Shown in pieces: positions 10,560 through 21,871 of a stretch of 64,000 nt of DNA (positions within the stretch are counted from its first letter, which is position 1; each line of letters opens with the position of its first letter). Source of the DNA: an uncultured Bacteroidia bacterium. Lineage in GTDB: Bacteria > Bacteroidota > Bacteroidia > Bacteroidales > UBA932. The translations under genes and the position numbers were made by a program. A model generated the notes under the pieces. It made no database searches and had not been told where the DNA came from. It saw only the letters and a program-made list of their open reading frames with translations. The stretch lies in NCBI GenBank assembly GCA_902769525.1, contig CACXPG010000003.1, positions 186,001 through 250,000 of the forward strand. The letters run 5' to 3'.

Positions 10560-11258
10560 ATGAGTAAGCTAACTAAAAATCAGAAAGCAGCCCAGGCCAA
10601 GGTTGAGCCTGGAAGACAGTACAAGTTGGCAGAGGCTTGCAGCTTAATCAAGGAAGCCGCCTTCACGAAGTTCGACTCTTCCGTCGATATCGCCATGCGT
10701 CTGGGTGTTGACCCTCGCAAGGCCAATCAGATGGTAAGAGGTGTCGTTACCCTTCCTAACGGAACGGGCAAGACTGTCAGGGTTCTCGTACTTTGTACAC
10801 CTGACAAGGAAAATGAAGCAAAGGAAGCCGGAGCCGACTATGTAGGTCTCGACGAGTACATAGAGAAGATCAAGGGCGGATGGACTGACGTTGACGTCAT
10901 CGTCTGCACCCCTTCTGTTATGGGCAAGGTTGGTGTTATCGGTAGGATACTCGGCCCGAGAGGTCTGATGCCTAACCCTAAGACCGGAACAGTTACCATG
11001 GATATCGCAGGTGCTGTAAAGGAAATTAAGGCAGGTAAGATAGACTTCAAGGTTGACAAGCAGGGTATCGTATCCTCTAGCATCGGAAAGTGCTCATTTA
11101 CCGCCGAGCAACTGGCTCAGAACGCCAACGAATTCATCAATACTGTTTTGAAGCTGAAGCCTCAGGCACTTAAGGGAACTTACGTAAAGAGCGTGTTCCT
11201 GTCTTCAACAATGGGTCCTGGCGTAGAACTGGATATGAAATCCATTGGTGTTGAATAA
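10560..11258 (+). CDS. rplA: 50S ribosomal protein L1
   Basis: A 232-residue protein of the mobile L1 stalk, which helps release deacylated tRNA. Landmarks are the ribosomal L1 motif within [18 protein letters not shown] and the C-terminal [18 protein letters not shown]1 represses its own operon by binding mRNA in other bacteria; no copy of an L1 target hairpin is obvious in the very short nusG-rplK gap. rplJ starts 24 bases downstream. Confidence 0.98.
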   Translation: MSKLTKNQKAAQAKVEPGRQYKLAEACSLIKEAAFTKFDSSVDIAMRLGVDPRKANQMVRGVVTLPNGTGKTVRVLVLCTPDKENEAKEAGADYVGLDEYIEKIKGGWTDVDVIVCTPSVMGKVGVIGRILGPRGLMPNPKTGTVTMDIAGAVKEIKAGKIDFKVDKQGIVSSSIGKCSFTAEQLAQNANEFINTVLKLKPQALKGTYVKSVFLSSTMGPGVELDMKSIGVE

Positions 11259-11269
11259 TCCTAAAGATG

Positions 11270-11276
11270 AGGAGGT
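11270..11276 (+). promoter_or_regulatory. Strong Shine-Dalgarno before rplJ
   Basis: AGGAGGT, a 7-base complement to the 16S rRNA 3' end, ends 6 bases before the rplJ ATG. The other genes of this operon show no such site. Confidence 0.75.
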
Positions 11277-11282
11277 AAAGAA

Positions 11283-11810
11283 ATGAGGAAAGAATTGAAA
11301 GCACAGATCATTGAGGATCTGACCGCCCGCATCAAGGAGAACCCTAATTTCTATATCACTGATATAGAAGGGCTCAACGCAGAGGCTACCGCAAAACTGA
11401 GACGCAACTGCTTCAAGCAGAATATCAAGATGCTGGTTGTCAAGAACACCCTGTTCGCAAAGGCTTTGGAGAACAGCGGAGTTCAGGACTGCCAGGCTTT
11501 TGACGGAGTACTGAAAGGTTCTTCTGCAATTATGTTCACAGAAACTCCTAACGGCCCTGCAAAGCTTATCAAGTCTTTCAGCGCCGCTGACGGTAAAGGC
11601 AAGCCTGAGCTTAAGGCTGCTTATGTTCAGGAGTGTCCTTACATAGGTGCTGAAAACCTGGATGCACTTTGCAACATCAAGTCTAGAGAGGAACTCATCG
11701 CAGACATCGTTGCATTGCTGCAGTCACCTGTAAAGAACGTCATCTCAGCTCTTCAGAGCCAGGGTGGCGGAAAGATCGCAGGCATCGTAAAAACATTATC
11801 GGAGAAATAA
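11283..11810 (+). CDS. rplJ: 50S ribosomal protein L10
   Basis: A 175-residue base of the ribosomal stalk. The N-terminal part binds 23S rRNA and L11, and the C-terminal helix carries the L7/L12 dimers. The N-terminus and KNTLFAKAL segment are typical of the family. It is the only gene in this operon with a full Shine-Dalgarno sequence (11270-11276). rplL follows after 26 bases, keeping the L10-L12 pair together. L10 autoregulates translation in other bacteria; the unusual ribosome-binding site could matter for that. Confidence 0.97.
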   Translation: MRKELKAQIIEDLTARIKENPNFYITDIEGLNAEATAKLRRNCFKQNIKMLVVKNTLFAKALENSGVQDCQAFDGVLKGSSAIMFTETPNGPAKLIKSFSAADGKGKPELKAAYVQECPYIGAENLDALCNIKSREELIADIVALLQSPVKNVISALQSQGGGKIAGIVKTLSEK

Positions 11811-11836
11811 TTATTAACACATAAAAATCAAAAACT

Positions 11837-12208
11837 ATGGCAGATATTAAGAAATTTGCAGAAGAGCTGGTTAACCTGACAGTAAAGGACGTTCAGGAAT
11901 TAGCTAAGGTTCTCAAGGAAGAGTATGGTATCGAGCCAGCTGCCGCTGCTGTTGCAGTTGCTGCTGCCGGTCCTGCCGCCGCTGCTGCTGAGGAAAAGAC
12001 TGAATTCGACGTTATCCTCAAGTCAGCCGGTGCTCAGAAACTTCAGGTTGTAAAGGCTGTGAAGGAGTTCACAGGTCTTGGACTGAAGGAAGCTAAGGAT
12101 CTCGTTGACGGCGCTCCTAAGGCTGTTAAGGAGAAGGTTTCCAAGGCTGACGCTGAGACTTTAAAGGCAAAACTTGAAGAGGTTGGAGCAGAGGTTGAGA
12201 TTAAATAA
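11837..12208 (+). CDS. rplL: 50S ribosomal protein L7/L12
   Basis: A 123-residue acidic stalk protein that recruits translation GTPases. The N-terminal dimerisation helices (about 1-33) are followed by an Ala-rich hinge (about 36-54) and the C-terminal domain with the factor-binding segment [18 protein letters not shown]. An attenuator-type terminator follows at 12249-12279, so this gene can be expressed at a higher level than rpoB, as required by its multiple copies per ribosome. Confidence 0.98.
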   Translation: MADIKKFAEELVNLTVKDVQELAKVLKEEYGIEPAAAAVAVAAAGPAAAAAEEKTEFDVILKSAGAQKLQVVKAVKEFTGLGLKEAKDLVDGAPKAVKEKVSKADAETLKAKLEEVGAEVEIK

Positions 12209-12248
12209 GTTTGGTCTCTACTTCTCCCTGCCTGTCAGGACGTAGTCA

Positions 12249-12279
12249 GGTTTAGGGCTAAAATGCCCTAAACCTTTTT
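12249..12279 (+). terminator. Terminator or attenuator between rplL and rpoB
   Basis: A perfect 10-base stem (12249-12258 with 12265-12274) has loop TAAAAT and is followed by T5, then TCG and a second T7 run. It lies in a 110-base gap between ribosomal protein and polymerase genes, where many bacteria have a partial terminator. Confidence 0.85.
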
Positions 12280-12305
12280 GTCGTTTTTTTAAGTTTATAT
12301 TAAAC

Positions 12306-12313
12306 TATTTTTG
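12306..12313 (+). promoter_or_regulatory. TAnnTTTG motif directly before rpoB
   Basis: TATTTTTG matches the -7 consensus and ends 5 bases before the rpoB ATG. The nearest upstream TTTG is 25 bases away, longer than the usual 19-21, so the match could be chance in AT-rich sequence. If real, the transcript would start at or next to the ATG. Confidence 0.4.
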
Positions 12314-12318
12314 TCCAA

Positions 12319-15300
12319 ATGCCTCAAAACACTAATAATCAGCGAATTTCGTTCGCAACGTCTAAGACGCTACTAGACTATCCTGATTTTCTCGAGGTAC
12401 AGCTGAAGTCGTTCAGGGAGTTCTTCCAGTTGGGCACTACAGCAGAAAACAGAAAGAATGAAGGCCTTTACAAGGTTTTCCAGGAAGCGTTTTCACAAAA
12501 TTCGGAACCTTCAGGTATCAGGGACGCCCGCAACAACTTCGTGCTGGAGTTCATCGACTACTCAATCGACCCTCCTATCTACACGGAAGACGAGTGCATG
12601 GAGATGGGCCTGACTTACTGCGTTCCTATGAAGGCAAAGCTCAAACTCTCTTGCACAGATCCTGAGCACGAGGATTTTGAGCAGGTTATCCAGGACGTGT
12701 TCCTGGGCAACATCCCTTACATGACACCTAGAGGTACCTTCATCATAAACGGTTCTGAGAGAATAGTGGTTTCACAGCTGCACCGCTCCCCTGGCGTATT
12801 CTTCGGCCAGAGCATGCACCAGAACGGAACCAAGCTCTATTCCGCCAGAATCATTCCTTTCAAGGGATCTTGGATAGAATTCACCACCGATATCAACAAA
12901 GTGATGTACGCTTACATCGACAGAAAGAAGAAACTGCCTGTAACTACATTGCTCAGGGCTATCGGATTTGAATCAGACAAGGACATTCTCAACATCTTCG
13001 GACTGGCCCAGGAGGTAAGGGCTGAAAGAAGCGAGCTTGAGAAACACATAGGCCAGAAACTTGCGGCCAGAGTGCTTAAGAAGTGGTACCAGGACTGGAT
13101 CGACGAGGATACCGGAGAGGTTATCTACATGGAAAGAAACATCGTTGGAATCGAGAGAGGTACCGTTCTTACAGAAGAAGTTATAGACAAGATTCTCGAC
13201 TCGGGCGTAGACTACATCCAGCTTCATAACGAGGATGCGGTATCTACAGAGTTCGACATCATCTACAACACACTCCAGAAAGATACCTGCAACACGCAGA
13301 AAGATGCAATCACCTATACCTACAGGCAGCTCCGTAATTCGGAACCACCTGATGAGGCAACGGCAAAAGACGTTATCGAGAAGCTTTTCTTCTCAGACAA
13401 GAGATACGACCTTGGAACCGTTGGAAGATACAGACTTAACAAGAAGCTGAATCTCAACACTTCAGAGGATGTAAGAGTTCTTACAAAGCAGGATTTGATT
13501 GAGATTATCCGCTACCTGATCCAGCTGATCAACTCCAAGGCCACCGTAGATGACATCGACCATCTGAGCAACAGAAGAATTCGCACTGTAGGCGAGCAGC
13601 TCGCCAACCAGTTCAGCGTAGGACTTGCCAGAATGGCCAGAACCATCAGGGAGAAGATGAACGTAAGGGACAACGAAGTGTTCACCCCTTCCGACCTGAT
13701 CAACTCCAAGACTCTGTCTTCAGTGATCAACTCGTTCTTCGGAACCAGCCAGCTGTCACAGTTCATGGACCAGACCAACCCTCTTGCCGAGATGACTCAC
13801 AAGAGAAGGCTGTCTGCCCTCGGACCTGGCGGTCTTAGCCGCGACAGGGCCGGATTCGAGGTTCGTGACGTGCACTACACTCACTATGGCCGTCTCTGCC
13901 CTATCGAGACACCTGAAGGACCTAACATCGGTCTGATTTCCTCCCTCTGCGTTTACGCAAGGATCAACAACCTCGGATTCATCGAGACTCCTTACCGCAA
14001 GGTTAACAACGGCGTTGTGGACCTTTCAAACGAAGGATTCGTTTATCTGAGTGCCGAAGAGGAAGAAAACCAGATGGTTGCACAGGCAAACGTGAACCTC
14101 GACGACAAGGGCAACATCCTCGACGAAAGAATCAAGTGCCGCTGGCAGGCCGACTATCCTGTAGTTGGCAAGGATGAGGTTCACCTGATAGACGTGGCTC
14201 CTAACCAGATCGCCTCTATCGCCGCATCCCTGATTCCGTTCCTCGAGCACGACGACGCAAACCGTGCTTTGATGGGATCCAACATGATGAGACAGGCTAT
14301 TCCTATCATCAATCCTGAGGCACCTATCGTCGGAACCGGACTGGAAGGCCCTGTAATGAGAGACTCCAGGACACAGATTTCTGCAGAAGGAGACGGCGAG
14401 GTTGTATTTGTAGACGCCAACCAGATTCAGATCAAGTACGACAAGACTGAGGAAGAGAAATTCATCAGCTTCACTCCTGAAATCACCACTTACAAGCTTC
14501 CTATGTACAGGAAGACCAACCAGAGCACTTCAGTTCGCCTGAAGCCTGTTGTAAGAAAGGGTGACAGAGTGACTAAGGGCCAGATACTTACAGAGGGTTA
14601 CGCTTCCCAGAACGGAGAGCTCGCCCTTGGAAGAAACCTCAAGGTTGCATTCATGCCTTGGAAGGGTTACAACTACGAGGACGCTGTCGTTCTGAGCGAG
14701 AGAATAGTAAGAGAGGACATCCTCACTTCAGTTCACGTAGACGAGTACCTTCTCGAAGTCAGGGAAACCAAGAGAGGACCTGAGGAACTGACAAAGGATA
14801 TTCCTAACGTCAGCGATGACGCCACCAAGAACCTGGATGAAAACGGTATAATCCGCATTGGAGCGACCGTTCAGCCTGGCGATATCCTCATCGGAAAGAT
14901 CACTCCTAAGGGAGAGACCGATCCGTCACCTGAGGAGAAACTGCTCAGGGCCATCTTCGGCGACAAGGCCGGCGACGTAAAGGACGCTTCTCTGAAGGCT
15001 TCCGCCTCCCTTACCGGAACAGTTATCGGAAAGAAACTGTACGTCAAGGCAGGCCAGGGCAAGATGACAGACAAGGAAAGAAAGAGCTACAAGGCAAAGG
15101 CCAAGGAAGAGCTTGAAAAGGCAAAACAGGAATTCGCCAAGAAGTGCTCCGACCTCAAGGCTCTGTTCATCGACAAGATGATGACCTTGCTGGGCAAGAA
15201 GACTTCACAGGGCGTGACCGATATCTTCGGAACTGCTATCATTGCAAAGGGAAGCACCTTCAAGAAGGAGATTCTCGAGAGCATAGACTCTTTCGAGCAT

Positions 15301-16176
15301 ATCAATCCGTCCAAGTGGACTTCTGACAAGCACACCAACGAGCTTGTAAGAATGCTCATCCACAACTATCTGACTGAGCTCAAGGAGATTACAGCCAAGT
15401 TTAAGAGAAAGGAATTCGACATCCAGCAAGGCTCTGATCTCCCTAACGGCGTAATGCAGTTGGCTAAGGTTTACATTGCAAAGAAGAGAAAGATAATGGT
15501 CGGCGACAAGGTTGCCGGACGCCACGGAAACAAGGGTATCGTTGCCAAGATCGTGAGCGACGAGGATATGCCTTTCATGGAAGACGGAACCATTATGGAC
15601 ATCGTGCTCAACCCTCTGGGTGTGCCTTCACGTATGAACCTCGGACAGATTTACGAGACAGTTCTCGGATGGGCAGGAAAGGAGCTCGGCGTCAAGTTCG
15701 CCACCCCTATCTTCGACGGCGCTTCGCTTGAGAATATCTGCGAGTACACAGACAAGGCAGGCCTGCCTCGCTACGGTGAAACCAGACTCCGCGACGGAGG
15801 AACCGGCGAGCTGTTCGACCAGCCGGCTACCGTGGGCGTTATCTACATGATCAAGCTCGACCACATGGTTGAAGACAAGATGCATGCACGTTCTACCGGT
15901 CCTTACTCGCTGATTACCCAGCAGCCTCTGGGAGGAAAGGCTCAGCTCGGAGGACAGAGGTTTGGAGAAATGGAGGTTTGGGCACTGGAAGCATTCGGTG
16001 CAGCAAACATCCTCCAGGAAATCCTGACCATCAAGTCCGACGACATCACCGGCAGAAGCCGCGCTTACGAGGCTATCGTAAAGGGCGAGCCTATGCCAGC
16101 ACCTAACATCCCTGAATCTCTGAACGTGCTCCTGCACGAGCTCAGAGGCCTTGGATTGAGCGTTCACTTGGATTAA
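12319..16176 (+). CDS. rpoB: DNA-directed RNA polymerase subunit beta
   Basis: A full-length 1285-residue second-largest polymerase subunit. The rifampicin-pocket region reads [16 protein letters not shown] then [13 protein letters not shown]; the positions matching E. coli Q513, D516, H526 and S531 keep the sensitive-type residues, while I530 is replaced by Leu. Further landmarks are [19 protein letters not shown], the GRHGNKG active-site segment and the C-terminal clamp anchor that includes [16 protein letters not shown]. rpoC follows after 24 bases and should be cotranscribed. The upstream gap holds a terminator and a promoter-like motif, so rpoBC may be controlled apart from the ribosomal genes. 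Confidence 0.99.
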   Translation: MPQNTNNQRISFATSKTLLDYPDFLEVQLKSFREFFQLGTTAENRKNEGLYKVFQEAFSQNSEPSGIRDARNNFVLEFIDYSIDPPIYTEDECMEMGLTYCVPMKAKLKLSCTDPEHEDFEQVIQDVFLGNIPYMTPRGTFIINGSERIVVSQLHRSPGVFFGQSMHQNGTKLYSARIIPFKGSWIEFTTDINKVMYAYIDRKKKLPVTTLLRAIGFESDKDILNIFGLAQEVRAERSELEKHIGQKLAARVLKKWYQDWIDEDTGEVIYMERNIVGIERGTVLTEEVIDKILDSGVDYIQLHNEDAVSTEFDIIYNTLQKDTCNTQKDAITYTYRQLRNSEPPDEATAKDVIEKLFFSDKRYDLGTVGRYRLNKKLNLNTSEDVRVLTKQDLIEIIRYLIQLINSKATVDDIDHLSNRRIRTVGEQLANQFSVGLARMARTIREKMNVRDNEVFTPSDLINSKTLSSVINSFFGTSQLSQFMDQTNPLAEMTHKRRLSALGPGGLSRDRAGFEVRDVHYTHYGRLCPIETPEGPNIGLISSLCVYARINNLGFIETPYRKVNNGVVDLSNEGFVYLSAEEEENQMVAQANVNLDDKGNILDERIKCRWQADYPVVGKDEVHLIDVAPNQIASIAASLIPFLEHDDANRALMGSNMMRQAIPIINPEAPIVGTGLEGPVMRDSRTQISAEGDGEVVFVDANQIQIKYDKTEEEKFISFTPEITTYKLPMYRKTNQSTSVRLKPVVRKGDRVTKGQILTEGYASQNGELALGRNLKVAFMPWKGYNYEDAVVLSERIVREDILTSVHVDEYLLEVRETKRGPEELTKDIPNVSDDATKNLDENGIIRIGATVQPGDILIGKITPKGETDPSPEEKLLRAIFGDKAGDVKDASLKASASLTGTVIGKKLYVKAGQGKMTDKERKSYKAKAKEELEKAKQEFAKKCSDLKALFIDKMMTLLGKKTSQGVTDIFGTAIIAKGSTFKKEILESIDSFEHINPSKWTSDKHTNELVRMLIHNYLTELKEITAKFKRKEFDIQQGSDLPNGVMQLAKVYIAKKRKIMVGDKVAGRHGNKGIVAKIVSDEDMPFMEDGTIMDIVLNPLGVPSRMNLGQIYETVLGWAGKELGVKFATPIFDGASLENICEYTDKAGLPRYGETRLRDGGTGELFDQPATVGVIYMIKLDHMVEDKMHARSTGPYSLITQQPLGGKAQLGGQRFGEMEVWALEAFGAANILQEILTIKSDDITGRSRAYEAIVKGEPMPAPNIPESLNVLLHELRGLGLSVHLD

Positions 16177-16200
16177 TCGGTAACTTAGAAATCTATCATT

Positions 16201-19200
16201 ATGAATATAAAGAAAGATACAAAGGTTAAGAGCAATTTCAGCAAGATAACCATTGGCCTTGCCTCGCCAGAAGAGATTCTGGAGAGGTCACACGGCGAGG
16301 TTCTGAAGCCGGAAACTGTTAACTACCGTACATACAAGCCCGAAAGAGATGGTCTGTTCTGCGAGAGAATCTTTGGTCCTACAAAGGATTACGAGTGCTC
16401 CTGCGGAAAGTACAAGAGGATCCGCTACCGCGGCATCGTCTGCGACCGTTGCGGCGTGGAAGTTACCGAGAAGAAGGTAAGAAGGGAAAGAATGGGACAT
16501 ATCTCCCTGACAGTTCCTGTAGCCCATATCTGGTATTTCCGCTCCACCCCTAACAAGATTGGCTCGCTTCTGGGAATAAAGAGCAAGCAGCTTGACTCTA
16601 TCATCTATTATGAAAGGTATGTGGTAATCCAGCCTGGTGCAGCCGCTGAAAGCGGTGTGAAGGAACTGGATCTGCTCAGCGAAGACGAGTATCTGGCTCT
16701 TCTGGATACCCTTCCAAAAGACAACGCCTCTCTTCCTGACGAGGACCCTGCCAAGTTCATCGCCGAGATGGGCGCAGGTGCCATCTACAAGCTCCTTTCA
16801 AAGATAGACCTTGACGGTCTGGCCTTTGGTCTGCGCCACTCTCTGGAAACAGAGACCAGCCAGCAGAGAAAGGCAGAGGCCCTCAAGAGACTGAGCATTA
16901 TTGAGGCTTTCAGGGATTCCAAGGACATCAACCGTCCTGAATGGATGATCCTGAAGGTTATTCCTGTCATTCCGCCGGATCTGAGGCCACTCGTTCCGTT
17001 GGATGGAGGAAGATTCGCAACATCAGACCTGAACGACCTTTACAGAAGAGTTATCATCAGAAACAACCGTCTGAAGAAACTCATCGAGATAAAGGCTCCG
17101 GAAGTGATTCTGAGAAACGAGAAGAGAATGCTCCAGGAGGCAGTTGACTCCCTGTTCGACAACTCAAAGAAGACGAACACCATCAAGAGCGAGTCTAACA
17201 GAGCCCTCAAGTCTTTGTCAGACTCCCTGAAGGGAAAGCAGGGAAGGTTCCGCCAGAACCTCCTCGGAAAGAGAGTAGACTACTCTGCACGTTCAGTTAT
17301 CGTCGTGGGACCTGAACTGAAGATGCACGAGTGCGGACTTCCAAAATTCATCGCCGCCGAGCTTTACAAGCCTTTCATCATCCGCAAACTGCTGGAAAGA
17401 GGCGTTGTAAAGACCGTAAAGAGCGCAAAGAAGATGGTAGACCGCAAGGATTCCGTAATCTGGGACATTCTGGAGAACGTGATGAAGGGCCATCCGGTAC
17501 TTCTGAACCGTGCTCCTACCCTCCACAGACTCGGTATCCAGGCTTTCCAGCCTAAACTCATCGAGGGCAAGGCTATTCAGCTGCACCCTCTGGCTTGTAC
17601 GGCATTCAACGCAGACTTCGACGGAGACCAGATGGCAGTCCACCTTCCACTTGGAAACGCCGCAGTGCTCGAGGCCCAGATACTTATGCTCGGCAGCCAC
17701 AACATCCTCAACCCGGCCAACGGAGCCCCTATCACCGTGCCTTCACAGGATATGGTGCTCGGTCTTTACTACATCACCAAGGAAAGAGCCGGAATGAAGG
17801 GAGAAGGCGGAAGATTCTACTCCCCTGAGGAAGTTATCATTGCCTACAACGAGCAGAGACTTGACATCCACTCCAAGATTCAGGTCCGCCTGCCGATAGA
17901 CATGACAGACCCTTCAAAGGGATACCACCTTGTAGACACAACTACAGGACGAATCCTGTTCAACCAGGTGGTTCCTAAGGAAGTAGGATACCTCAACACC
18001 CTGATCAACAAGAAGGCCCTCAGAGACATCATCTCTCTGGTGATCAAGTCTTGCGGAGTAATGAGGACAACCCAGTTCCTCGATGATATCAAGAATATGG
18101 GTTACCTTATGGCGTTCCGCGGAGGCCTTTCCTTCAACCTGGGCAACGTCATCGTTCCTGCCGGAAAGCAGAAACTTATCGAAGATGGTTACAAGAAGGC
18201 CGACGAGGTTAAGTTCAACTTTGACAACGGTCTTATTACCAACAACGAGCGCTACAACCAGATTATCGATATCTGGACCAATGTCAACAACGAGCTCAGT
18301 AAAGTTGTGGTAAACGAGATTTCAGCAGACAACGAGGGCTTCAACCCTGTATGGATGATGCTGGATTCCGGAGCCCGTGGATCCAAGGAGCAGATCCGTC
18401 AGCTCTGCGGTATGAGAGGTCTGATGGCCAAGCCTCAGAAATCAGGTGCAACCGGAGGAAACGAAATCATCGAGAACCCTATTCTGGCCAACTTCAAGGA
18501 AGGACTGTCAGTTCTGGAGTACTTCATCTCCACTCACGGTGCCCGTAAGGGTCTGGCTGATACCGCTTTGAAGACAGCGGACGCTGGTTACCTGACCAGA
18601 AGGCTCGTGGACGTTTCTCACGATGTTATCGTAACTGAGGAAGACTGCGGAACCCTCAGAGGTCTTGTGGCTACAGAAATCAAGAACAAGGACGAAGTTG
18701 TAGAAACCCTCTACGACAGAATCCTCGGAAGAACAACCGTACACGAGATTTATGACCCTACCAACGGTGAACTGATCATCGGAGCCGGTGAGGAAATCAC
18801 AGAAGAGATTGCAGCCAAGATCGAGAGCCTCCCTATCGAGGCCGTTGAGATCCGAAGCGTGCTCACCTGCGAAAGCAAGAAGGGAGTCTGCGCCAAGTGC
18901 TACGGACGTAACCTTGCCCGCAACAAGATGGTCGAGACCGGAGAGGTTGTAGGAGTAATCGCTGCACAGAGTATCGGTGAGCCTGGTACTCAGCTTACTC
19001 TGAGAACCTTCCACGTCGGAGGTACTGCAAGCGCATCTGTCGCCGAAAACGAAATCGTGTCCAAGTATGACGGAAGACTCGAGTTCGAGGAACTCCGCAC
19101 CCTTGACAAGGTTAACGAGAACGGCGAGAAGCAGACAATCGTCATCGGTAGAGGTACCGAGCTCAGAATCGTGAACGCAGACAGCGGAATATCCATGTCC

Positions 19201-20502
19201 GAATACCGTATCCCTTACGGCTCAATTCTTTACAAGAAGAACGGCGAGCTCGTAAAGAAGGGAGACAGAATCTGCGAGTGGGATGCTTACAACGCCCTCA
19301 CCCTTGCAGATGTTGACGGTAGGATTGCCTACGACCAGCTGGTAGAGAACGAAACCTTCAAGAACGAGATGCAGGACGAATTCTCCAACCACGTAGACAG
19401 AATCGTTATCGATTCCAAGGACAGGAACCAGAACCCTGTCATCAAGATCGTGGATGCTGCAGGCAACGACCTCAAGAGCTACAACCTTCCGCTCGGTGCA
19501 CATATTATGGTCAACGACGGTCAGGAAGTCAAGGCCGGAGACACTCTGGTCAAGATTCCAAGGGCAGCTTCTTCAAAGGCCGGTGACATTACAGGAGGTC
19601 TTCCTCGTGTAACTGAGCTGTTCGAGGCCAGAAATCCTTCCAATCCTGCCATCGTCGCAGAAATCAACGGTGACGTCCAGATGGGCAAGATCAAGAGAGG
19701 TAACCGCGAGATTATCATCAAGTCCAGAAAGGGCGACAAGGAGATGCATTACCTGGTTCCGCTGACCAAGCAGATTCTCGTTCAGGAGAACGACTATGTA
19801 AAGGCCGGCGACCCGCTTTCAGACGGAAGCGTCGCTCCTGCCGATATCCTCAGAATCCTCGGTCCTACCAAGGTTCAGGAGTACATCGTGAATGAAGTTC
19901 AGGCCGTGTACAGAATGCAGGGCGTGAAGATCAACGACAAGCACTTCGAGGTTATCGTAAGGCAGATGATGCGCAAGGTTCAGGTTGTGGATCCGGGAGA
20001 CACCCGCTTCCTGCCAGAGCAGCTTGTCGACCGTCAGGAATTCTTCAAGCAGAACGACGACCTCTGGGACAAGATGGTTGTTACAGACGCCGGAGATTCC
20101 AAGAACCTCCGCGCTGGCCAGATTGTTACAGTCAGGACTCTCAAGGACGAGAACTCTTCTCTCAAGAGACAGGCTCTCAAGCTGGTAGAAGCCCGCAATC
20201 CGGTTCCTGCAACAGCAGACCAGATACTGCAGGGTATCACCAGGGCAGCCTTGAAGACAAGCAGCTTCATGAGTGCCGCATCATTCCAGGAGACTACCAA
20301 GGTTCTTTCCGAGGCAGCTATCTATGGAAAGACAGATACTCTGGAAGGCTTGAAGGAGAACGTTATCTGCGGACATCCGATTCCTGCAGGTACAGGACTC
20401 AGAGACTACGACAAGATCGTGGTTACAAGCGAGGAAGAGTACCAGAAGATGATGAAGGCCCAGGCAGCTTTGGCCGCACAGGCAACAGCTGTAGAGGAGT
20501 AG
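16201..20502 (+). CDS. rpoC: DNA-directed RNA polymerase subunit beta'
   Basis: A full-length 1433-residue largest polymerase subunit. An N-terminal zinc site is formed by CSCGKYKR and CDRCG. The catalytic NADFDGDQM, with its three Mg-binding aspartates, starts at about residue 470. The second zinc cluster is in the region [15 protein letters not shown]. The trigger-loop region follows with [16 protein letters not shown]. There is no gross insertion or truncation. Translation starts at ATATGAAT-type sequence without a Shine-Dalgarno (ATCATT before ATG). It ends the superoperon; a strong terminator follows at 20545-20592. rpsL, rpsG and fusA do not follow, as in other Bacteroidetes. Confidence 0.99.
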   Translation: MNIKKDTKVKSNFSKITIGLASPEEILERSHGEVLKPETVNYRTYKPERDGLFCERIFGPTKDYECSCGKYKRIRYRGIVCDRCGVEVTEKKVRRERMGHISLTVPVAHIWYFRSTPNKIGSLLGIKSKQLDSIIYYERYVVIQPGAAAESGVKELDLLSEDEYLALLDTLPKDNASLPDEDPAKFIAEMGAGAIYKLLSKIDLDGLAFGLRHSLETETSQQRKAEALKRLSIIEAFRDSKDINRPEWMILKVIPVIPPDLRPLVPLDGGRFATSDLNDLYRRVIIRNNRLKKLIEIKAPEVILRNEKRMLQEAVDSLFDNSKKTNTIKSESNRALKSLSDSLKGKQGRFRQNLLGKRVDYSARSVIVVGPELKMHECGLPKFIAAELYKPFIIRKLLERGVVKTVKSAKKMVDRKDSVIWDILENVMKGHPVLLNRAPTLHRLGIQAFQPKLIEGKAIQLHPLACTAFNADFDGDQMAVHLPLGNAAVLEAQILMLGSHNILNPANGAPITVPSQDMVLGLYYITKERAGMKGEGGRFYSPEEVIIAYNEQRLDIHSKIQVRLPIDMTDPSKGYHLVDTTTGRILFNQVVPKEVGYLNTLINKKALRDIISLVIKSCGVMRTTQFLDDIKNMGYLMAFRGGLSFNLGNVIVPAGKQKLIEDGYKKADEVKFNFDNGLITNNERYNQIIDIWTNVNNELSKVVVNEISADNEGFNPVWMMLDSGARGSKEQIRQLCGMRGLMAKPQKSGATGGNEIIENPILANFKEGLSVLEYFISTHGARKGLADTALKTADAGYLTRRLVDVSHDVIVTEEDCGTLRGLVATEIKNKDEVVETLYDRILGRTTVHEIYDPTNGELIIGAGEEITEEIAAKIESLPIEAVEIRSVLTCESKKGVCAKCYGRNLARNKMVETGEVVGVIAAQSIGEPGTQLTLRTFHVGGTASASVAENEIVSKYDGRLEFEELRTLDKVNENGEKQTIVIGRGTELRIVNADSGISMSEYRIPYGSILYKKNGELVKKGDRICEWDAYNALTLADVDGRIAYDQLVENETFKNEMQDEFSNHVDRIVIDSKDRNQNPVIKIVDAAGNDLKSYNLPLGAHIMVNDGQEVKAGDTLVKIPRAASSKAGDITGGLPRVTELFEARNPSNPAIVAEINGDVQMGKIKRGNREIIIKSRKGDKEMHYLVPLTKQILVQENDYVKAGDPLSDGSVAPADILRILGPTKVQEYIVNEVQAVYRMQGVKINDKHFEVIVRQMMRKVQVVDPGDTRFLPEQLVDRQEFFKQNDDLWDKMVVTDAGDSKNLRAGQIVTVRTLKDENSSLKRQALKLVEARNPVPATADQILQGITRAALKTSSFMSAASFQETTKVLSEAAIYGKTDTLEGLKENVICGHPIPAGTGLRDYDKIVVTSEEEYQKMMKAQAALAAQATAVEE

Positions 20503-20544
20503 TCATCAGACAAAATCTTGCTTAAGGCAAGAGATTGTTAAGTT

Positions 20545-20592
20545 TATCCCGGCAGACGGCAAATAATAACGCTTCTGTCGGGATATTTTTTT
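20545..20592 (+). terminator. Terminator after rpoC
   Basis: A 12-base stem (20545-20556 with 20574-20585, one G-U pair) with a 17-base loop is followed by T7 (20586-20592). Confidence 0.9.
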
Positions 20593-20599
20593 ACTTTTG
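20592..20599 (+). promoter_or_regulatory. -7 element for the TlpA-like lipoprotein gene
   Basis: TACTTTTG matches TAnnTTTG and overlaps the last T of the rpoC terminator. No good -33 TTTG is visible at the usual distance. The start codon is 33 bases downstream. Confidence 0.5.
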
Positions 20600-20632
20600 C
20601 CCGACAATAAATAACACATTACACTAAAACCA

Positions 20633-21754
20633 ATGAAAAAGATCCTTATTCTGGCCGTAGCCGCAGTTGCAGCTTTTTCCTGCACCGAGAAAAAACCGGG
20701 CTACACAGTTACAGTAAACGTGGATGACGAGAGCTTCAAGAGCTTCATACTCACTAACCGCGACAAAGAGAACCCTGTAGCAGACACAGTCGCTGTCGTT
20801 GAAAAGAAAGCTGTATTCAAGGGAAGCGTGGAAGGATTCGACATCCGCACCATTCAGGGTGTTAAAGAAGGTGAAGAGCCTGTAAACATCACAAGATTCT
20901 TCCTCGAGAACGCAGACTACACAATCAGCTTCAAGGCTGACGGAAACCACTACCATGCAGACATTCAGTCCAATGGACCTATCCAGATGGAGAAAGACTC
21001 TCTGAACAATCTGATAGAGGCATCCTATGGTGGAGTTGACATGGAAGCTCTTGAAAAAGAGTATGTGGCTGGTGACAAGAACGTAAAGGATTCCATCTGG
21101 GCCATCGTTCAGCCGCTTCTGCAGAAGGGCGAGGAAGTTGAGGCAGACTACTATAAGAACAACCCTCTCTCCGTCCTGACTATGGAGAATGCGCTTTCTG
21201 CTATCAGATACGCTCAGATAGATCTCGATTCTGCAAAGAAGGTTGTTGAGAGATTTGCCGCAGTTCCTGCATTTGCAGGCAACAGGCTCCTGGAGAGCAT
21301 GAAGAAGGAAGTCGAGAAGAAAGAGGCCCTGACTCCTGGCAAGCAGGCTCCTGATTTCACACTCAACGATCCTGACGGAAATCCTGTAAAGTTCTCTGAG
21401 GTTTATCCTAACAACAAGGTGACTATGATTGACTTCTGGGCTTCATGGTGCGGACCTTGCCGCAAGTTCAACCCTACCCTTACCAAGATATACGCCAAGT
21501 ACAGCAAGAAGGGCTTCGGTATCCTCGGAGTTTCTCTTGACAGCGAGAAGGACAAGTGGGTAGAGGCTATCCAGGCAGACAAGCTCGTATGGAAGCACGT
21601 TTCAGACCTCAAGTATTGGGACAGCGAAGCCGGCAGACTCTACAACATTATGTCAATCCCTCAGAGCTACTTCGTGGACAGCGAGGGCAAGATTCTGCTT
21701 GCATCTCCATCCCAGGACCAGATCGAAAGCTTCCTTGAGGAGTACCTGAAATAG
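20633..21754 (+). CDS. TlpA-like thioredoxin-fold lipoprotein with DUF4369-type N-terminal domain
   Basis: A 373-residue exported protein. The signal peptide ends in a lipobox (AAFSC, Cys17), so it is a lipoprotein of the periplasmic side of the envelope. The N-terminal half resembles the DUF4369 beta domain common in Bacteroidetes. The C-terminal half, from about residue 235, is an AhpC-TSA/TlpA thioredoxin fold introduced by GKQAPDFTLNDPDG, with redox motif WCGPC (Cys273, Cys276). The cis-proline loop is SIPQSYF. It probably reduces disulfides in exported proteins; the exact partner is unknown. It stands alone between two terminators. Confidence 0.88.
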   Translation: MKKILILAVAAVAAFSCTEKKPGYTVTVNVDDESFKSFILTNRDKENPVADTVAVVEKKAVFKGSVEGFDIRTIQGVKEGEEPVNITRFFLENADYTISFKADGNHYHADIQSNGPIQMEKDSLNNLIEASYGGVDMEALEKEYVAGDKNVKDSIWAIVQPLLQKGEEVEADYYKNNPLSVLTMENALSAIRYAQIDLDSAKKVVERFAAVPAFAGNRLLESMKKEVEKKEALTPGKQAPDFTLNDPDGNPVKFSEVYPNNKVTMIDFWASWCGPCRKFNPTLTKIYAKYSKKGFGILGVSLDSEKDKWVEAIQADKLVWKHVSDLKYWDSEAGRLYNIMSIPQSYFVDSEGKILLASPSQDQIESFLEEYLK

Positions 21755-21794
21755 GCAACGTGACTCTTAAACAGTTGATAAACAACTGATTGAT

Positions 21795-21830
21795 AAAAAG
21801 ACTGTATGCAAAAACGCATACAGTCTTTTT
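21795..21830. terminator. Bidirectional terminator between the TlpA-like gene and manA
   Basis: A perfect 15-base stem (21795-21809 with 21816-21830) starts with A5 and ends with T5. It lies between convergent genes and fits termination on either strand. Confidence 0.92.
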
Positions 21831-21871
21831 ATTATATCGCTGATTCTAAACTACTTATCCGCCACGCTAGT

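Noticed and set aside
13741..13830. Rifampicin-resistance-type substitutions in rpoB
   Set aside because: The residues equivalent to E. coli Q513, D516, H526 and S531 are the sensitive type; the Leu at the 530-equivalent looks like natural variation.
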